From: Pieris napi
Lineage: Eukaryota; Arthropoda; Insecta; Lepidoptera; Pieridae
Direction: 5' to 3'
DNA length: 64,000 nt
Assembly: GCF_905475465.1 (NCBI RefSeq)
Contig: NC_062248.1
Location: 5,084,001 to 5,148,000 of the forward strand
The notes under the pieces: generated by a model
The model's database searches: none
Told to the model about the DNA's origin: nothing
Seen by the model: only the letters and a program-made list of their open reading frames with translations
Translations under genes and position numbers: made by a program
Shown: positions 13,201 through 26,019 of the stretch, piece by piece
How the letters are laid out: each line of letters opens with the position of its first letter
Numbering within the stretch: position 1 is the stretch's first letter

Positions 13201-16200
13201 AAATTATGTAAATAATAAAAATTTAGGGGTTTGAAAGATAGATAGATAGTAGCCGATTCTCAGACTTGCTAAATATGCGTAAAAAATCTCATAAGAATCG
13301 GTGGAGCCGTTTCGGAGGAGTATGGGAACGAACATTATGACACGAGAATTGTATATATGTTAGATTTAACATTACTAAGATCGTCTTTAATCATAGTCAC
13401 TTTTCAATGTTTTTAATATTCAAATATTTGGCGCAATGTTCATAGTTATTGCGACGTTTGCGACCATTTTTAATGGTGTAATTTTGTACGCCTGGGAATA
13501 CGCGCACGAGTATAGTGCAACATGTGGCGAATTTATTACTTTGTATACGTTGCTGATATTTGTGACGCAAAGGTACTTATTATTTGCTAATTACATACTT
13601 TTGTTTGCTTTTGTTTTTTTTCAGCCCAAATGGAGGGTCCATTTGGGCTGATACTTTGCGCAAAAACATGTTAATCCCACTATTATTTAGGGTCACAAGC
13701 TGGTTATTAACGACTTCAAAAAGGGAGGTTCAAAAACGAAGTGTTTTTTTTTAACTTATTAAGGTGTGTCAATATTGTCAATTACAATTTAAGTTTTATA
13801 TAATTGAACTCCACATTTAACTATATTTTCTGTTTTATTTTAGGTTAATTAAAAAATATTTTGAGTTTACATTTAGTATTGTTTTGCGTAAATTAATAAA
13901 GCTTTCATCCGTAAGAAACGCAGTTAAAATGCGCCAGTATTATATAACTCGTTTGTACAATGCTTCCAAAGAGGTTGTTCAGCAGAATTCCATTAGTTTT
14001 TTTTATAAATAATAACTTACAATACACGTTTCGTGGAATACGCAACGTGTACATTCCTTGCCACATGCAGCGCCTGTTCAGACTTCACAGAATGCAACTT
14101 TAGTGATTTGAATCCTTATTTTGCAATTGTTACCTACCGAGAATAAGGTTACACACATATGGATAAAATATATTCTATTTTACACCGTCTTCTTTTGTGT
14201 CACTGGACTTGTCGATCGCATTTGTTTTTTATGCAAACTCAAAATCAAAAATAACTTTATTCATATAGGTAACCAAGTAAACTTATGAACGTCAACAGAA
14301 AAGATGTATTAATTCTATATTTACATTTACTACTAGTTCGCAATTCAAGGGCGTAGAGCAGGCAAGAAGAACTGGCAAGAAACTCTCCGCCACTCTTTTT
14401 AATCGCCAAGTTGTGAGTCTTACAAATTGTTTGTAAAGCCATATATTTGAATTCGAGCAAATCAATCCCAAGGATTAGGATCATTTAAATTCGGTTGCAA
14501 TTGTTTTATTTACGTTATTGTAATTGTTTATGCGTTACTACCTGTGTTCTACAGTTTCACCCGCATTAATTCGGCCGTAGCATGATTTTTAGTTCTGAAG
14601 CCTTCGTAGGTAATTGGACCATGGTGGTAAGTAATGGTCAATCATGGTATCGCGGACTGTTTTGAAGATATTGATGGTTTCTATTAAACTGTATTACATC
14701 ACTTTTCTCTATTGTCTATAGTTTCCGGAGCGTGCGCGATATAGGATATTTATTAGTATTCTTTTCATACGTTAGGTTACATTAACAAACGATTTCTGAT
14801 AACTCTTTTGTAAATATTCTATGTTCGTGACAGATAATATTGGATTCATAAGGTGAAAGAATTGTTCAAATCTCTTTTTTATATAAGAAGCTCTTCTTTA
14901 TATTAGTGTAAATCTGTAAATATCCAATTTCAGATCGAACCCAACCCAGCTGGTAAATGCGTGGAATAAACCAAACGCAGAATTTTTGAATTTGAACTTC
15001 ACAGTATTAAGACAGTTATTCTCTTCAATTAGATTATTTTTGTAAAACTTAATTTAATATTTTGAGGATAAAAACAAACATTGACTTCATAACAATTATA
15101 TAAATAAATAATTTAATCAGCAGTTTATTTTATACATAAAAATAAATTGCTGTTCGTTTGTCTTGCTAAAACTCGAGAATGGCTTGGCCGATTTGGCATT
15201 TTTTTTTAAATATTTGTGGAAATTCAGAGAAGGTTTAAGGCTGATTCACGCTACACCGTGTCTCGACCGGGCCGTGCCCCGGCCGGGGCACGGCCTAACA
15301 TTAATGATATACTTTTGTATGAAGTAATTCATGCCTGACCGTGGCTCGGCCGTGCCCCGGCCGTGCCCCGGCCGGGGCACGGCGTTGTAATGTCGGTGGG
15401 TATTGTTTCCCGGCTCCGGCACGGTCCGGCCCCGGCACGTCGTAACATGAACGTAGGCGCCCGGGCACCCGCAGAGCAGTCAACGTCAAATCTTAGTGAG
15501 GTTAAATTTTTTTTTGTTTTTTTTTTTGACAAAAACAGATATAGTCGTCCAAACACGTACGTGCGTACACCCAAACAGCCCGGTGTAACATGAACCACTG
15601 TCCCGGCCGGCGCACGGTGGCCGTGTCCCGGCCGGGGCCCGGCCCGCTCGCGACACGGTGTACCGTGAATCATCCTTTAAACGAGAAACATATATATTAC
15701 GTAATAAAAAAAGTAAAAAAGCATTTGATGTTTCTAGCTTCAAAACTTTTGATGTCTTGTTTTTTAGGTTATAAGTATATAAATCTTCTGTGTTTGAAAA
15801 ACTCCTCCTAACCGGCTGGAACAAATTTGACGAGTGATTAAGTGGATTCGATGGGTTATTAACAATTACATATATTTTGTTTGTTTTTTTAAGTTTGATA
15901 TTTTTGTATCTAAGACATGTAAAGGCATCTAAGACGTCTGTCGGGTCTGTTAGTACCATATAATAAATAGATCATTACTTTTTCGGCGATTGCAATTTTT
16001 GTTATATTGATAACTTTACTAATTAAATACGAATAAATTTCCAATATTACACAATTCCAATTACCCTATAATTAAATTCCTTATCTGATTGATGTATATT
16101 CATGGTATTTGCACAGAGCTAAATACATTTTCAATCCATTCCAAAATGCATAACCAAAAGATTTCCGGTTCTCTTGAACTTTTTGGACAATCATTTTCAT

Positions 16201-19200
16201 TGCAACTTTTTCAAGAGGTTCAATGTACTCCAGAGAATGAGACAACAACTTAAAGGACTACGTTTGCCAACCATTCGGGTACGTGTAGATAATATTCTGA
16301 AATAACGAAAACTTTTCGACAACGCAATTTTTATTAGACACACTGATGCGATATTTTGTCCTGTGAAAACTACGACTTAGACAAAAGTTAATAAAACTGG
16401 AGTCAAGTCAAGTCGTTTTGGTATTATTTTGTAGAATTTAATTATAGGTGGGTTAGCAATGGTAGATACATTTCTTCTTGGCAAAGTTTTTTTTTCTTTT
16501 AATATACAAGCCTGTAAACATCCAAAGAGTTCTGTTTCATTCTTTAGAATTACTTGTTTTAATCAAATCAATATATTAAACGAAGTAACTAGATATTAAC
16601 AACGTGTGCACGTAGTTCATAGTTTACATAAAAGGTTTTTTTAATTTTTATCTAATTTCCCCATTAAAATTGGTATTGCCATACCTTTTTGGCCGATGCT
16701 TATAACAACGAACAAAACCCCATACTGTTTGGAGATTTCTGTCAGTATGGTAGATCTGTCAAGAATTTTCGTATATGTGTATAGATTTTGAAAACCCTTG
16801 AAAATAACGAAACATTTAATTACATCAAATTACACGCCAACATTGGTAGACCCAAAGAATTCGGTCACAGCATTTGTAGTCCTATTCGACTGAACTTAGT
16901 TACCCAAAGTCAGATTTATCGCCCAACAATGAAAGTTAAAAGATTGAATATCAAAAAGGAAGTACAATGTGTGACAATTACGTTACAATAAGGAGTTATT
17001 CGTGTGTGCAGGGCCGCGGAGGTCCGCATCTTTATCCTCGTACGCTGATTGTGCTTGACAGGATAATGAGAATTTCCTCCCGTATCGCCAGCGCAAATTA
17101 CGCTCCGGTAGTAGCACTTAATTTGTCCCTATACAATGTAATACACACCTGTATAGGCAAGGGAAAATATATTATATTTACCGTAATACATATGCATAGG
17201 GCAGTGACAAGGTGTCCACGTATCACACATAATATTAGTCTATGATATAAAATATAAGTACATTATCTATGGCGTCGAGATGGAAAAAAAAATGTACTGG
17301 CAGTCAACTTCCACTTATTTATTTGCACCTACTGTTTATTTCTGCATGTTTCTATCCTGTAGTCTCTTTGAATTAGTTAGAATAAACAGTTCTTTAGATG
17401 ATGCACCAAGGAAACACGCTTGACGATACAAGCTGTAAAGATACTAAACATCGGTTTTACAGTAAAATTGTCATTTAAATATAAAGCATTTTGTAAATTC
17501 AAATATTTGGTTAACATTAATGATAGATAAGTAAAGTAGATAAGTAATGTAAAACTATAAGATTAAGGTTTTTGCGGCAGTTTATCAATTAAATTGTATG
17601 TTTTCCTTAAATATTTTGATGCTATATGAGTCTTTCTTTTAATATCATTACTTAATTATTGAAAAACCCCGAAAGAGGAGATTTTCGTGTATTTTTTGTC
17701 AATTCATAATGATTTTTAGAAAACAGCTGTGGGCATTTCTTTATACATAAAATTAGAGCATATTATTTAATTTCAAATAGTTAATTTTGAACAAAAGAAT
17801 GACAGAATGAAATTCCATAGATTTTTCACATAAGGGCGTCACACTTAGTGCTCTTTCCTGAACCCTTAGTGTTTATTTAGAAATCACAAATAATGTATGT
17901 AAAGCTTCCAACGTTCTGTGACTTTTTTATAATATAATGGCTGTAAAATGTATTATTATATTTATATAACTCGGCGTTTGAAGTACTTTTCTGCAATTGT
18001 AATCAGCTGGTGACACAATCAACCCATATACCGAGATTTCAATAATATTTATGCGACTAGGTATATAAAAAATCGTTTATGGTTATTAATATATAGGTTA
18101 CATAAGCTTCCTAATTAAAACCCGCTGATAACTTCGTATTTGATAACGTCATTTTAATTGAAACAATATTTGTTTCAGGTTTCCTTACAGCCTTAAATTG
18201 TTATAATGTAAAATGGGTTACGCGAGTGCAAGATTCGTTTACTGCTGCCAAAATGCTGGCCCTCGTGGTAATGTTTGGTGCGAGTATTTGGTATTTGTTC
18301 GCTGAAAGTACAAACAATGTTCAATCAATGATGGAGGGAACTGTGACAAAACCAGGGGACATCGCGGCTGCCTTCTACCATGGGTTATTTTCGTACTCCG
18401 GTTGGAACTATCTCAACTTTGTGACTGAAGAACTGAAAGATCCATATAGGTATGTGAACATTTGAACTTTGATTTGCAGTTAACGTTGAAATACTTATCA
18501 ATGAAATGGCAATCAATCTTTAATTCATTTTCTCAAAACATAAATACAATTTGATAGTCAAGACATTACTTAAAATATGGGAACCACAAGCTAGGGATGC
18601 TCGATGATCATCGAACATCGATGTTGAAAGCAAAAACATCGATGTTTCGACATCGATGTTGCTATACCAAAAATATCGTAATATCGATGTTAACTGAATC
18701 GAACATCGATGTTAGATGTTAACTCACGGCCTCTCGCACGACCAATGCAACTTACGAAACAAATGTCTTCTATGAACGCATCCACAAATCAGGATTATTA
18801 AAGTTTTGAACGCGTATTTATTCTTTGCGCTCAGGTCGTTCCCTTCATTCGTTCTTCGTAGTCTCGCTCGCTATTTCTCTCTCACACTTTCTCACTACTC
18901 TTTATCAACAAAGAAATATATTATAAGGTTCTTCTTTATAAACATTAATTTTCATTCAGTCAGTTGATAAAAATATCGGAATATGTAATAATTTGTCATG
19001 TTTCTTAATAAATTTCGAACCACTGTATTTTATTTCTTTGTCAATTATTAATGCAAAAATCATCATTCTAGATCTATGTTCGGTTTTCGATAAATATCGA
19101 ACATCGATGTTGGGCTTTCGATAATGCCATCGATGTCAATATCGATGTTTTTCTAACATCGATCATCCCTAGAACAAACTGATATTTTTTTTTAATAATG

Positions 19201-21134
19201 GAGATATAATATATAAGTATGTACTTCATAAAAATCTTAACTACCTGGCTTTATAATACCACAAAAAGCTCTATAAATATATGTTTCTGTGTATGCTATA
19301 TGGATGTCCAACAAAAGTTGTTAACCTAATTTCAAACTTATTTATAACTGATATTGATGATCTTTATATATATAATTCTTCTGTGAGTGTGTATGTCACT
19401 GAACTTCTCTCAAACGACTGGACCGATTTTGATGAAATTTTTTTGTGTGTGTTCAAGGGGATCTGGGAATGGTTTAGATTCACAAATCAGCCCGGCAGAT
19501 GGCGCTGCAGTCGGTACTTTCATACTTTGTTTAATATCTTAATCGCTTGAAATATGCAGGACAACGTCTGTCAGGTCCGCTAGTAATTATATATTTTTCA
19601 ATTCCAGGAACCTTCCGCGAGCAATCTGTATATCGATGCCAGTTGTGACAATTGTGTATGCATTGACCAATTTTGCCCTCTTCGTTGTTTTAACAAAGGA
19701 ACAGATTATTGCGTCCGGCGCTGCCGTTGCTGTCACATTTGGGGACCAAATACTGGGCATGTTTTCCTGGATAATGCCTTTATTTGTCGCACTGTGCACT
19801 TTTGGATCCCTTAATGGGGCTATATACGCCTCATCCAGGCTGTTCTTCGTCGGAGCAAGGAATGGACACTTACCGCTGGCGATCGCACTTATTGACGTCC
19901 GACGACTTACTCCAGTTCCATCTTTAATTTTTATGGTTAGTGTAAATAAATAAAACACTAATTTTGAATATAGGTTTATAAAAATCAGAGACTACATACA
20001 TTGTTGAAATAACCGACCTTTTACTACAAGTCATTCTTTTTCTTTTAAAATCCTGTTTAAAAAAAAAATATTATTCGTGTTGACATATAGCATAAGTCAC
20101 TCAAAGAATTTTCGAAATTCTTACCCCCTACACCATCAGAAGCTTTATCATTTTATAATAGATTATATTTGTTTTTGGTATTGCATTTCCTCCCCCAAAA
20201 GTTACCAACTTAACAAGGTTGACAATTGACACATTAATTACATTTTCGCACGCTAATATGAAAGTGATAATTACTAAAAAACACAATTCAATTATTTTCT
20301 CACTTAATCAACAGATTATAATTAAAGAGATAAAACTTACTTGTGCCTTTTGAATATCATGAGTTTCGATTGTGTATCTGTACCCACTACGCAAAAATTC
20401 CTTCTGTTTTGCTAAGAATTAGGTTATGTTATTATTACGTACATATTGTTATTATGTTAGTTGGTCTATCAGATTACAAAACACTTTCGAGAGAAAATGG
20501 GTTTGGAAGTCACAAAATTTTTACGAGATACTTCAATGATAATCCCAGGCTTAACCTCCAATTACGGAAGCGGCCCCAAACGGTTGGTTAACCGTTTTCC
20601 AAAATTTCAATTACAAGGAGGGAAAATGCTTAATTGTGCTTTGCAAAAGACACCTTAACTCAATTGCAAAATTCGCTATTCAAAAATCATATTAATACAT
20701 TCCATATTTGTGTTATACATTTATAAATAGTACATATCTTGTTCCAGTGTCTGGTGACGCTATTACTTTTGCTGACACGGAGCGTGGAGTCACTCGTCCT
20801 ATACGTCACATCTGTGGAGGCAATTTTCATTATCTGCTCAGTCGCGGGCCTCCTTTGGCTGCGACGCACACAACCAAACGTAACCCGGCCAATTCGAGTC
20901 AACCTATTATTCCCAATATCATTCCTTGTTTTATGTACATCACTTGTTATATGTTCTTGTTTTAAGTCCCCTGTTGAAGTTGGTATAGGTATTGGCATGA
21001 TTGCGGCGGGAATACCAGTTTATTTTGTTTGCGTTAGGCATACGCCGCGATGGTTGCAGTCAGCCTGCAATTCATTCAATATTGTCTGCTCAAAAATGTT
21101 CCTATGTCTCCCCGAAGACTCAAAAGAATTATGA
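10203..21134 (+). CDS. SLC7 heteromeric amino-acid transporter light chain (LAT / y+LAT type)
   Basis: Five exons, 10203-10482, 11931-12149, 18179-18449, 19608-19935 and 20748-21134, join in frame to 494 residues, the normal length for this 12-helix family. The first helix carries the substrate-site motif IIVGSGIFVSP. Further hallmarks are PKSGGDYAYIGEAFGPLPAF, LNCYNVKWVTRVQDSFTAAK, and FSYSGWNYLNFVTEELKDPYR followed by NLPRAI. Cys151, in PFWPACEPP, aligns with the LAT1 cysteine that forms the disulfide to the SLC3 heavy chain, so this is a heteromeric light chain exchanging neutral (perhaps also cationic) amino acids at the plasma membrane. Drosophila relatives are minidiscs, JhI-21 and genderblind; I cannot say which is the orthologue. 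Introns total over 9 kb and hold most of the local transposon remnants; all five junctions keep frame. AATAAA is at 21191-21196. Confidence 0.93.
11072..11381. mobile_element. Foldback MITE with 118-bp arms in SLC7 intron 1
   Basis: The stretch 11093-11209 (starting AGGCCGATTTACATTATC) is repeated as a reverse complement at 11264-11381, nearly perfectly. The spacer 11210-11263 holds another partial copy of the same terminus in direct orientation, and 11072-11092 a fourth short copy just outside. This is a non-autonomous DNA element that rearranged or inserted into itself. I cannot find a clean target-site duplication. Confidence 0.75.
12951..13370 (+). repeat. Interspersed repeat fragment in SLC7 intron 2
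   Basis: Runs from CTAGCTGCCCCCGCGAACTT to a tail reading GGTGGAGCCGTTTCGGAGGA followed by ACACGAGAATT and TATATAT. This head-and-tail arrangement is typical of a very common lepidopteran non-coding repeat, probably a LINE tail or a non-autonomous element. No frame survives. Confidence 0.4.
14240..14425. repeat. Short interspersed repeat, copy 1
   Basis: Contains AATAACTTTATTCATATAGG, then GAAGAACTGGCAAGAAACTC and CTCCGCCACTCTTTTTAATC. The same blocks occur in the same order at 27115-27305, so it is a dispersed family. It behaves like a SINE or a truncated LINE 3' end. I see no target-site duplication. Confidence 0.6.
15239..15675. mobile_element. GC-rich MITE with TTTAA target-site duplication
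   Basis: A 437-bp element in SLC7 intron 2. The left end GGCTGATTCACGCTACACCG and the right end, read on the opposite strand (GGATGATTCACGGTACACCG), form imperfect terminal inverted repeats of about 60 bp. Both flanks carry TTTAA (15234-15238 and 15676-15680); the TTAA core suggests mobilisation by a piggyBac-type transposase. The ends are packed with CCGGCC/GGGGCACGG palindromes, far more G+C-rich than the surroundings. Open frames within it are composition artefacts. Confidence 0.8.
18591..19172. mobile_element. hAT-like non-autonomous element rich in ATCGATGTT
   Basis: Lies in SLC7 intron 3. The ends are CTAGGGATG and CATCCCTAG, matching the short terminal repeats of hAT elements. The 8 bp on each side agree at 5 of 8 positions (CCACAAGC / GAACAAAC), a possible decayed target duplication. 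Both subterminal regions hold many copies of ATCGATGTT and its complement, as expected for transposase-binding repeats. No coding capacity. Confidence 0.65.
19340..19586 (+). mobile_element. Helitron-like repeat fragment
   Basis: Ends in GGACAACGTCTGTCAGGTCC followed by GCTAGT: a GGAC...GTCC hairpin just before a CTAG|T end, the layout of Helitron 3' termini, close to the lepidopteran non-autonomous type. The upstream part includes ACGACTGGACCGATTTTGAT and CAGATGGCGCTGCAGTCGGT. A related tail occurs at 15925-15953. It sits just 5' of the fourth SLC7 coding exon. Confidence 0.5.
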
Positions 21135-21196
21135 TTTATAAAATCATTACTTTAGATCTGTTTGAAAGTATTCTTAGATTTAAGTTTGACAATAAA

Positions 21197-23700
21197 TCTC
21201 GAGCTTTTACAATTGCTTTTTTATGTTATAACGTTGATCAGTCTATTAATATAATGCTTTTTGAAATTTGTTTTATTTTATTTTTATAAGAATTACCTTG
21301 TACCTATATTTATGTAGTTTTAGTATATAAGGTTTGTATGAAATTTTAATGTGTTAATCAACTGTTTATTAGTTATTTGCGTTTAACTGAATAAGTTATG
21401 CAATGTTAGTAAAAAGTTGGATCCAAGCGGCAAACTGAACGCAAAATCTTATTTAATTTACAAAATAGTAAATTATCATCAATTACGTGTTTAAATCATT
21501 AATATATGCATGTATCAAGTAATGATGCAACCAGTTTTTTTTACAGAAATGTTTGCCTTTAACGCATTACTGAGTTTCTCCAAAATGAAATTCTCCGTCT
21601 CTAAAAGTCTAATATTAGTCCAGTCAGTCAAGACAATTAATTCATTATAATTCCAAAAGTTTTCAAATTTTGATGTAAGGTCGGGAGTGGTATTAAAACA
21701 AACTATAAAATTTTGCAACCTGCTCTGCGGTCCGGAACATTGTTAAAAATAAGTTTTGGGCGTGAAAAAAATTCCAAAAGTTCTGCAAACTTGGGGAAGT
21801 TTTCGATATAATATTTCATATCACGTATAAAATTTGCAACCAACCTAAGTGTACGGAACATTTTTTAAGGAAGATGATTCCATGCGAACAAATTGAATTT
21901 TGAATCGCCTACTCCTTTTTTTAGGCAATTCACATTTTTATCGTAAATTGATCGGTAATATTTATAGTACAAATCAAATTTAATTTAATCATATTCGTAG
22001 ACATAATTACATAATTGAGGACGAGTTCTATAACACATCTATTAAAGTTTTTACTTAATATGAATTGATTTTATTCACTACTATAATACCATAGATAATG
22101 TACAAATTGATATACATACTTTCTATGATTAATATATTCTAAATTTTTTTACTAACTTTACAGTAAAAAAAGGGTTTAGAATATTGTCAGTTATTAATGC
22201 GAGTATAAAATTATGCAACAGACAATATAAAATACCTTTGAGGGATTTAAACTCGTTTGTTTGAAGCTATGCTTTATTTAAGTACGAGACATCGGGATAG
22301 ATTAATATTTAGACATAAGACATAGACATAACATTTATTACAAACGAAAACACACACACATAAACACACAAAATAACAATACTTAAAGAAAAAAATAAAA
22401 TAAGACATCAAAAACAATAAAAATTAAAAATTCCCTTTTGCCATTCGGTTCGCTTCCAGTGTGCAATGTGTGTGTACTGTGGTTGTAATTGGCCCTAGCT
22501 CAGCATTATGCTGAGGAGCAAAAAGTTCCACAGCGCTATATTATATATTTCAAAATAATTAGTTGCCCTTTAAAACCGTAAGGCTTTAACTTCAACGCAG
22601 CACTGGCTGAGCCGTGTTGATCATGTAGTTTAAACGTGTGGCTCTTTTTTGGTATGTTGCAATACTACGTAGGTACGCCACGGTCAAATCCTGGGAGTAC
22701 ACCAATAGTCAAACTCAAACTTAATTTAAACAAAGAGGTAAGTAGAGCAGGTACTTCAGAAACACATTTTTAACATAAAATTATGATACAATAATCCGGA
22801 ACTCTATTGTGAAATGTTTCATTGTTATCGATAAAAGCAGCGAACCATAAATTTTTATATATTGGACACGTACCACGATGAAAGAGACAACTCGGACGCG
22901 GAACGACAAATACTTAATCTGGCGACTTCATCCACGTAGACTTTTGAAAACATTTTTAGATTTATTTAAACAAAAATTCATTAATATGATATTGAACGGA
23001 TATTGACAATATCCGTTCTAGTACTTCCACCGAGCACATTTACTGCAAAATGATACTTTTCCTGCAATTCAACTGAAACCTACAAGTTAACATATTAACA
23101 GAAATATTATATTTTACATATAATATTTCAACCAAATGTACGAAATATACGTACCGAAACCCGAGCACAAGGAAAACTTTGTCCGTTTTAAAATATGTTT
23201 ATGTTTTAATTTATTTTCAATATAGATAAATAATATATTACTTATTAATCTCAACTTGGGTCTCATAGTAATTAACATTTTTTTCATTTCAAAGGCGAAT
23301 GACTTCAATAATCATAATAGCGATACCTAACGGTAAAATGGGTTGCCTTTTTTGGCAATCTTCGATTTCGATCCGCGAATTTCAAATCTGCTGAACAACA
23401 TACAATTGGCGTCGAAACAGAGATTAGAATAAAAATTCCTAACTATTCTAGTCAGATTTTCTGGCGAGGTAGGTTCTTTTTCAAGCATTCATCCTCCAGA
23501 TAGGACCTTCCACTTGATTTGGTTTCAAATACTGATAGCTAACAAAATAATTTAGGTTCAAGAGCTACAGGGAGTGAAGAAGTACCTAATTTACAATTTT
23601 AAGATGTTTGCATTCTTTCTTCATGTCTGTTGGTACTCGACGGTGTCGTAGGTACCACCAACAGAGAGCTTTCACCGCTAAAACTTTTCAAAAGTGTGGT
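21197..23700. other. Intergenic, mostly featureless, with a LINE-tail-like patch
   Basis: No supported gene between the SLC7 3' end and the first LINE. About 22315-22560 looks like a 3' untranslated LINE piece (CATTTATTACAAACGAAAAC, then CACACACACATAAACACAC). A 25-bp palindrome lies at 22994-23018. The rest is A+T-rich sequence with many stops in all frames. Confidence 0.4.
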
Positions 23701-23711
23701 TTTGTTATATT

Positions 23712-25412
23712 CTATTTTATTTATTTTATTTATTTAGTTTAAGCTTATAACATCACACACAGTACTAAAATTACTAATTATTTTACAAAAAATCTCGCAT
23801 CTAAAATGTGCGACAATTAATATAAGCATAAGTTTCACAAAAAAAAAAATTTAAATAGAAATAAAAATTACAATTTAAACATATACGATAGTAAAAGCAC
23901 ACAATAAAAAAAAAAAAAAAATACAGAAATTTGTTGGCACTTAGAGCAGAAAAAAAAGAAAAATCTTCATCAAAACAGCGAAATTAGGTTTGAGAAAGGC
24001 ACTTGCAAATGCTTTCTTTAAAACCGATCAGCCCACTACCGAATATATCCAGCTCTGGATACGCTGTGTTCAATTTGTTGAAATCGCGAAGAATTCGAAC
24101 GAGAGGTGCCTGAACTCCTAGGTTGGTTTTGGCAGAAGGAATTTGAAAGATATTGTTGATTTTAAACCTCCCTAGGTTTAAAATCAACAATATATTTCAA
24201 ATGAGTGAGGGACGACAAATTTGATTTCCTGTAAGAGGTCACTGCTCTGTATACAGTTATTGAGCAATTTATGCAAGAAGGTAACACCGGCTAGAAGTCT
24301 TCGATTGTACAGAGATATCATATTAAATTTTTTGAGTCGCTGATGGTACGGATGCCTATGTGAAAATCCTCTGCTTATAAAAGCTAGGTGCCGCGTAAAA
24401 GATCTTTGAATGCTTTCAACGCGTTGCGAATGGGTTCCATATAATACTGCCAAATTCAACATGACTGCGCACCAGAGCGTTGTACAAAATTGTTTTAGTC
24501 GTACAACCAAAACAATCCGCATTCCGTTTAAGAAATCCAAGCATTCGTGTGGATGTGGTGACTACTTTATTGACTTGTGATGTAAACGTTAATTTTTTGT
24601 CAATAATAACACCCAAGTCACGAATCTCCTGAACCTCCTTCAATGGCGCGCTGTCAAGCTTATACACAGTAACAAGTGTTTTTTTTTTCTTGTGTATTTA
24701 ATATGAAAGCACTTATTTATATTGAGGATCATACCATTTAAAAAGCACCATTGTTGTATACCATTAAGATCACTTTGAACTAGAGCAGCATCACAGACAG
24801 TGTTAATAACTTTATAAATTTTTAAATCATCAGCGAAGAGAGACGCTTTACAGTGCTTTATATGATTCCTAACGTCGTTTACAAATAGTAAGAATAGCAA
24901 CGGTCCCAAATGGGATCCTTGCGGAACACCAGATCGCGCAATATAGGGAGTAGACTCAGCGCCTCCAACAACTACTGACTGAGGCCTGTTACGAAGATAG
25001 GACTTAAACCAGTTCAGCAAATTCTCTCCCATTCCATAACCACGAAGCTTCTGCATCAGTAACGCGTGACTGACTTTGTCAAAGGCATTGCTAAAGTTAG
25101 TATATATGGCATCAATCTGGCGCCCACGATCTAATTCCTGACATGTTTCAGTCACAAAAGACATGAGGTTCCTTTTCTAAAACCATGTTGCTCATCAATG
25201 ATACAGCCGTCTAAACATTTTGAGATTACGGGCTACAGGACAGACTCAAAGAGCTTGGAAAAACAAGATAAAATACAAATAGGACGGTAATTTTTTACGT
25301 CGGTGATATCTCCCTTTTTATACACAGGTACAACACGAGACCTTTTCCATACTTCAGGAAAAACACCATCTTTAAGAGATCTATTATAAATAATAGTAAG
25401 GGGCTATGAATC
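23712..25412 (-). mobile_element. 5'-truncated LINE (Jockey/CR1-like), reverse-transcriptase part, decayed
   Basis: On the minus strand, the reverse transcriptase starts within the fingers near 25410 (GVFPEVWKRSRVVPVYKKGD, then VKNYRPICIL), followed by the palm motifs FSNAFDKVSHALL, SGVPQGSHLGPLLF and the catalytic FADD (LFADDLKIYK) around 24820-24840. The thumb and C-terminus continue through two frameshifts to 23984, ending in a (TAAA)n-like tail near 23712-23740. Frameshifts and stops make it non-functional, and the endonuclease half is missing. It contains an internal inverted duplication at 24140-24203. The clade call is from motif feel only. Confidence 0.85.
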
Positions 25413-26019
25413 TGTTTCGAATTCGGAAGCCTGTTTATACTCTGTTGCAGTTCCAATTCGCGCCAAAGACTACACTATTTATTTTCTCTTGATGATATGT
25501 GAGTAATCAGCTTTCTGAGACGTGGGGCACTTTGTCATACCATTAAGGTATAATCAATAAGCAATATCGCAATGTTTGTGACAATATTTATACAAGCTAT
25601 CGTATAGTCGCTGAGAATGTTTGTTGGGAGCGGTAAATAAGCGGCTGATACATGATTGGAAACTAAATAATACATAGTAAATGTTTGATGCAAATATTTT
25701 ATTCATAGTTACATGTTAACATTTATTTACCCCTTCACATCACTTCTGTAACCGATTGCTTATATATATATGACATGCTCGCGACTTCTATCAAGAAGTC
25801 TGTCGGTTGCATTAGGATATTAAGTTTTAGATATAAGAAAAATACCACTACCTATAATACGTTTCTAGTTTTGACAAATTTACTAATACTCGATAAGGTC
25901 CGGTAGCATTTGCTACCCTTGTTGCATAGCTACGCCGCAGTTCGTAAAAATGATTACTGAATAGTATTACTTGAAAATAACTATAGGCATAATATTTACT
26001 ATTTCTACCTTCATTGGGC

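Noticed and set aside
15301..15959. Several overlapping open frames on both strands
   Set aside because: They arise from the GC-rich inverted repeats of the MITE and are mirror images of each other.
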